NCBI GenBank assembly: GCA_964537975.1
Contig: CAZIDP010000021.1
Span: 6,079-70,078, forward strand
Length of the DNA stretch: 64,000 bases
Direction: 5' to 3'
Source of the DNA: SCBR16-9 sp964537975
GTDB lineage: Bacteria; Hydrogenedentota; Hydrogenedentia; Hydrogenedentales; SCBR16-9
Part shown: positions 60,912-64,000 of the stretch, one piece after another
Layout of the letters: the number at the start of each line of letters is the position of its first letter
How positions within the stretch are numbered: the first letter of the stretch is position 1
Translations under genes and position numbers: made by a program
The notes under the pieces: model-generated
Seen by the model: only the letters and a program-made list of their open reading frames with translations
Database searches by the model: none
Told to the model about the DNA's origin: nothing

Positions 60912-63257
60912 TTATTCTATGCTGAACAGTCCTTCCTGAAGCGGAATCCTGAATACCAGGCGGCCATCCGGGTCCAGGCGGGATGGGACATCGCTAAGGG
61001 TGACACCATCTTTATACAATTCCATTTGTGAGCTGTTCCGGTTTGCCTCAATGGCAAAGGCCAGCTCAACGGTCAAATTCTGATCATTCGGGATGGTTGA
61101 GCCACGTAAATCAATCTGATTGTCACGTACCGCGACATCCAGGCGTGCATCATGGAACCAGATTTGGTTTACACGAATTTCCAGGTCGCTGGGTGAATTC
61201 GGTGCGATGCGCAGTACCCCATATCCCACCGGCTCAATTCCCAGAAAACCCATGGGCCAGGCACCAAACAACAAACCACTCTCGATAAATTCTTCGTCCA
61301 GCCCCAAGCCGCCAGAGGTGCCACCTCCTTGCAGGGAGCCATCACGTGGTTCCAGTACCGGATAGTCGGCCATAGCGTCGCCTCGGTAATAATCGCGATA
61401 CAGACGTCCACCAGTACCTCCATGCTCCAGTACATCCTTATGCCATTCCATGATTTCCAGCCAACGCTGCCAGGCATCATCGGCATCGTACACATCAATG
61501 CGGCACAGGAGGTCATAGTAGGAATGGAACAGCACAACACCGCCATCCTGAATCTGGTCACCAAAGCCCAGATGTGTCCAGACACGCTTGCCGATGGTCC
61601 AGTCCCACAAGTACCAATAGGTGTTTTCGCGGGTACTGAAACGCGGCGCAAAGCGAAAGAAGTAAATGTCTTCGCCCTGGGAATCATCACCGGCAACTAT
61701 ACGCCTGCCGGTTATCCAGTCCATGATTTTACGTGCCCTGTCTTCCGGTGCAATCCCCGAGGTTATCATCATGTGGTTCTGTAAGGTGTAACCGAAATCT
61801 TTTAAATCGCCCCGCGCATCCACTGACAACGCGTATCGTCCAGTCTCCTCATTCCAGAAGGTATCGTTGATGGCATCACGGACGACCGGCACCAAATCCA
61901 ACAAGCTGTCCACTGTCTCGCGATACGTTGTCGTGCTGTGGCCGTCAGGCCCGGATACACTCGGCATAGGTCGTTGCAGTTCCGGCTTGCGTGCTACCAG
62001 GGCTTCAATATCTGCCATGGCTATCAATGCGTCGTGAAAATGGATATTGGGTTCAAGCGCCAATGGCCCGATAGCGATGATATCCATGTAGCCATCACCG
62101 ATGCTGTGTCCCACGATTATCTCACCATTTTCATCCAGGGTCGTGCCTTCATGCCCGACAAAAAAATCGCCCACATCCAGCAATCCCCTACGGCCATGCA
62201 GGTGTTCCAGCATGAAGACCATGGAACGGCGCATATCATCCAGCTTCTCATCAATCAGGGTGATGTCCCCCGTCCACCAGACATAATCACGGATGGCAAT
62301 GATGGAGATGGGGTTGTTAACGGCTTGACGGTTGTCATAATTCAATCGAAGAAAGTCCAGCGCACCTAGAAACGGAGTTTCTTCAGTGCCGTGGGGATAT
62401 GCGATACGAAGCCCTGTGATGACACCTTCCCATTTGGGATGCAGGTGCATTGGGAAATATAATTTGTGGCGCGATCCGGCGGCAACTTCGGTTAACGGTA
62501 TGGTTGCGTCCACACAGGAAGTTACCTTTTTGTCATCATTGAATTCGGGCTCCGTTTCTGTCGTGAAATACACAGAAAACTGGTGGGCCGCTTCAGCGAG
62601 GTCTTCTTCCGAATTCAACCAGGCAGCCTGAAGATAAATAAAAGGAGCATGATGTGCCTGGGCTTTGAAGTCAGGTGCCTGAAGGTATGCAATTACTTGA
62701 TTGATTTCAAAATGCAGGCTGCCATCCTCTACCTTTTCAATTTCACCACCGTGTATTGTCCAGCCCTCGGCACTGTCGCCATTCCATTCCCATCCCGTGC
62801 TGTTACCGTGGCTCTGTGGATATTCCGGAAAAGCCCATCCCTGCCCGAACAAAGTCATGGGATTCGTCATGGGGTCTACCGAGCCGCTGTGGGCTGTCCA
62901 ATGGTAGCCAAAACGATCAACAACACCATTCAACATATGGTTTTTAAATGCGGCATGCCGATTATCGTGCCATGACTTGGGTTCCGGCGAAAACCACACA
63001 TACTGCGGATTGCTCCACAACCACCACAAGGTAAGTCCACCACCTACAGGAGGGCCAGTGTCAAATCGTATTGGATCACCAACAATACGCAAATGACGGC
63101 GAAACAGGTCCATGGCCAGTGCGTCATTTTCTGCGTCACTGCTGATGAACTCCGGCAACAAGGAATAATCCGGTTCCTCTGCCAAACTTTCCCCCGCAAA
63201 AAAACAGCTTCCAATTGCAACAAGTACAACAGTCAACAACAACCTACGCAACATCAT
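60912..63257 (-). CDS. Exported alpha/alpha-barrel glycosidase-like protein
   Basis: 781 residues with a signal peptide (LLLTVVLVAIGSCFFAGESLA). The middle part is rich in aromatic residues and conserved segments such as WWTGDITLIDEKLDDMRRSM, NTYWYLWDWTIGKR and HSYYDLLCRIDVYDADDAWQRWLE, in keeping with an (alpha/alpha)6-toroid (six-hairpin) glycosidase; an N-terminal beta domain and a C-terminal small beta domain flank it. I cannot assign a CAZy family or a catalytic pair. ATG at 63257 chosen for AGGAG 7 bases upstream; an open frame reaches 63278. Sits between an aldo/keto reductase and a sugar phosphomutase. Confidence 0.55.
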   Translation of the reverse strand: MMLRRLLLTVVLVAIGSCFFAGESLAEEPDYSLLPEFISSDAENDALAMDLFRRHLRIVGDPIRFDTGPPVGGGLTLWWLWSNPQYVWFSPEPKSWHDNRHAAFKNHMLNGVVDRFGYHWTAHSGSVDPMTNPMTLFGQGWAFPEYPQSHGNSTGWEWNGDSAEGWTIHGGEIEKVEDGSLHFEINQVIAYLQAPDFKAQAHHAPFIYLQAAWLNSEEDLAEAAHQFSVYFTTETEPEFNDDKKVTSCVDATIPLTEVAAGSRHKLYFPMHLHPKWEGVITGLRIAYPHGTEETPFLGALDFLRLNYDNRQAVNNPISIIAIRDYVWWTGDITLIDEKLDDMRRSMVFMLEHLHGRRGLLDVGDFFVGHEGTTLDENGEIIVGHSIGDGYMDIIAIGPLALEPNIHFHDALIAMADIEALVARKPELQRPMPSVSGPDGHSTTTYRETVDSLLDLVPVVRDAINDTFWNEETGRYALSVDARGDLKDFGYTLQNHMMITSGIAPEDRARKIMDWITGRRIVAGDDSQGEDIYFFRFAPRFSTRENTYWYLWDWTIGKRVWTHLGFGDQIQDGGVVLFHSYYDLLCRIDVYDADDAWQRWLEIMEWHKDVLEHGGTGGRLYRDYYRGDAMADYPVLEPRDGSLQGGGTSGGLGLDEEFIESGLLFGAWPMGFLGIEPVGYGVLRIAPNSPSDLEIRVNQIWFHDARLDVAVRDNQIDLRGSTIPNDQNLTVELAFAIEANRNSSQMELYKDGVTLSDVPSRLDPDGRLVFRIPLQEGLFSIE

Positions 63258-63392
63258 GAATGTACTCCTCTTTTTCAAATTGTCTTGAAGTTATCGCGTA
63301 TTCTACCTGAAAGTCCTGCTGCTATGACATGCATTTATTTCAAAATGTGAAGCTGCCAGTATGTCATGGCAGTTTTGTGATGTATTGAATAA

Positions 63393-63445
63393 TAAAAAAA
63401 TTCGGTGTGTACCGTATGCTTATTACAATATTAGTACACACCGAA
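63393..63445 (-). terminator. Intrinsic terminator of the phosphomutase gene
   Basis: On the minus strand TTCGGTGTGTAC (63434-63445) and GTACACACCGAA (63401-63412) are perfectly complementary, with a 21-base loop, followed by TTTTTTTATT down to about 63391. It lies 27 bases after the phosphomutase stop. Confidence 0.9.
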
Positions 63446-63471
63446 ATAAAATACATGCTAGAATCAGCAGC

Positions 63472-64000
63472 TTACTTGACAAGCTCCAAAACTTTGGACT
63501 CAATGAGCTTGCGTATTTCTTTCAAACGGGCAGGTGTCTCTGCTTCCATACGCATGATCAGCTTGGGTGAAGTGTTGGAAGCACGCAGCAAGCCCCAGCC
63601 ATCAGGAAATTCAACACGGGCTCCGTCTATAGTGACTACATCCAATTTCAGTTCTTTCTGGAAGTAATGTGTTGCTTCTTTCACAACGTCAAACTTCCGG
63701 TTGTCTGGACAGTCTATCTCAATTTCTGGTGTAATTGGCCATTCGGGAATGGTTGCCAAGTGGGCGCTCAAAGGTTTTTTTCCTGCTGCTACAATTTCCA
63801 ACAAACGCGCGGCAGAATAAATAGCATCGTCAAAGCCATACCAGCGATGTTTAAAAAAGATATGCCCACTCATTTCGCCAGCCAACTCTGCTTTGTGCTC
63901 AATCATGGCCGCCTTGATGTGTGAGTGACCTGTGCGCCACATCAGCGGGGTACCGCCATGCTTCTCAATGTCCTGGTACATGTTCCGGGAGCACTTCACT
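63472..64000 (-). CDS. Phosphomannomutase/phosphoglucomutase, C-terminal part
   Basis: About 176 residues of the end of an alpha-D-phosphohexomutase; the frame is open to the window edge and the first half (with the catalytic phosphoserine) is missing. The sugar-binding loop GEMSGHIFF and the C-terminal phosphate-binding loop (LLRASNTSPKLIMRMEAE) are present, as in AlgC/ManB-type enzymes. It interconverts hexose-1-phosphate and hexose-6-phosphate. Terminator at 63393-63445. Confidence 0.92.
   Translation of the reverse strand, partial: VKCSRNMYQDIEKHGGTPLMWRTGHSHIKAAMIEHKAELAGEMSGHIFFKHRWYGFDDAIYSAARLLEIVAAGKKPLSAHLATIPEWPITPEIEIDCPDNRKFDVVKEATHYFQKELKLDVVTIDGARVEFPDGWGLLRASNTSPKLIMRMEAETPARLKEIRKLIESKVLELVK

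Noticed and set aside
1..64000. tRNA, rRNA and CRISPR arrays
   Set aside because: No cloverleaf-like anticodon arms, no rRNA signature stretches and no regularly spaced identical repeats were recognised by eye; tRNAscan and CRISPR finders would be decisive.

Overview
The window looks like a chromosomal piece of a Gram-negative, aerobically respiring, largely uncultivated-type bacterium. An outer-membrane efflux lipoprotein, other lipoboxes and an RND tripartite pump indicate two membranes. A complete alternative complex III plus A2-type caa3 oxidase operon indicates oxygen respiration. A V/A-type ATPase, a DUF1559 prepilin-like protein with the stereotyped N-terminus of Planctomycetota, Lentisphaerota, Verrucomicrobiota and Hydrogenedentota, and carbohydrate genes (GH42-like enzyme, DUF6807) point to the PVC superphylum or a neighbouring candidate phylum. 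That placement is inference from gene content. No rRNA, tRNA or CRISPR array was recognised.

Layout. 1-1.9 kb: end of a large DUF2339-like membrane protein. 2.1-11.8 kb: a sigma-54 activator diverges from a thioredoxin-like protein, RND adaptor, pump and outer-membrane channel, with a well-formed -24/-12 promoter in front of them; a membrane HD-GYP protein follows. 11.8-13.8 kb: a decayed zone with two MITE-like inverted-repeat elements, a VOC remnant, a ribbon-helix-helix antitoxin beside a frameshifted PIN-toxin remnant, a truncated DNA-alkylation-repair gene, and a second copy of a dispersed repeat also present at 2.1 kb. 13.9-15.5 kb: a Big_2-like lipoprotein.

15.5-28.4 kb (minus strand): a near-continuous operon actA-B-C-D-E-F, a small membrane protein, sco, then oxidase subunits II-I-III-IV. 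Quinol is oxidised by complex III and electrons pass to the cytochrome c domain of subunit II and on to oxygen. 29.3-38.9 kb (plus strand): V/A-ATPase genes in the order G/H-like, I, K, E, C, F, A, B, D, ending with a PTS EIIA-domain gene. A possible structured RNA leader precedes subunit A.

39.1-49.5 kb (minus strand): a sugar/nucleoside utilisation locus under a LacI-family repressor: DUF1559 protein, a 1150-residue TPR plus substrate-binding protein plus permease fusion, a MalG-type permease, a GH42-like hydrolase and a nucleoside hydrolase, with no ATPase gene. Two near-identical LacI-type operators, one on a consensus promoter, tie the repressor to itself and to this operon. 49.6-50.8 kb: a DUF6807 protein. 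51.1-52.9 kb: groEL alone, with a perfect CIRCE operator and a consensus promoter. 53.1-57.1 kb: a fused E1 and an E2 of a 2-oxoacid dehydrogenase, E2 with two peripheral-subunit-binding domains. 57.4-64 kb: DeoR-family regulator, SorE-like zinc dehydrogenase, aldo/keto reductase, an exported alpha/alpha-barrel glycosidase-like protein, and the end of a phosphomannomutase/phosphoglucomutase gene cut by the window edge.
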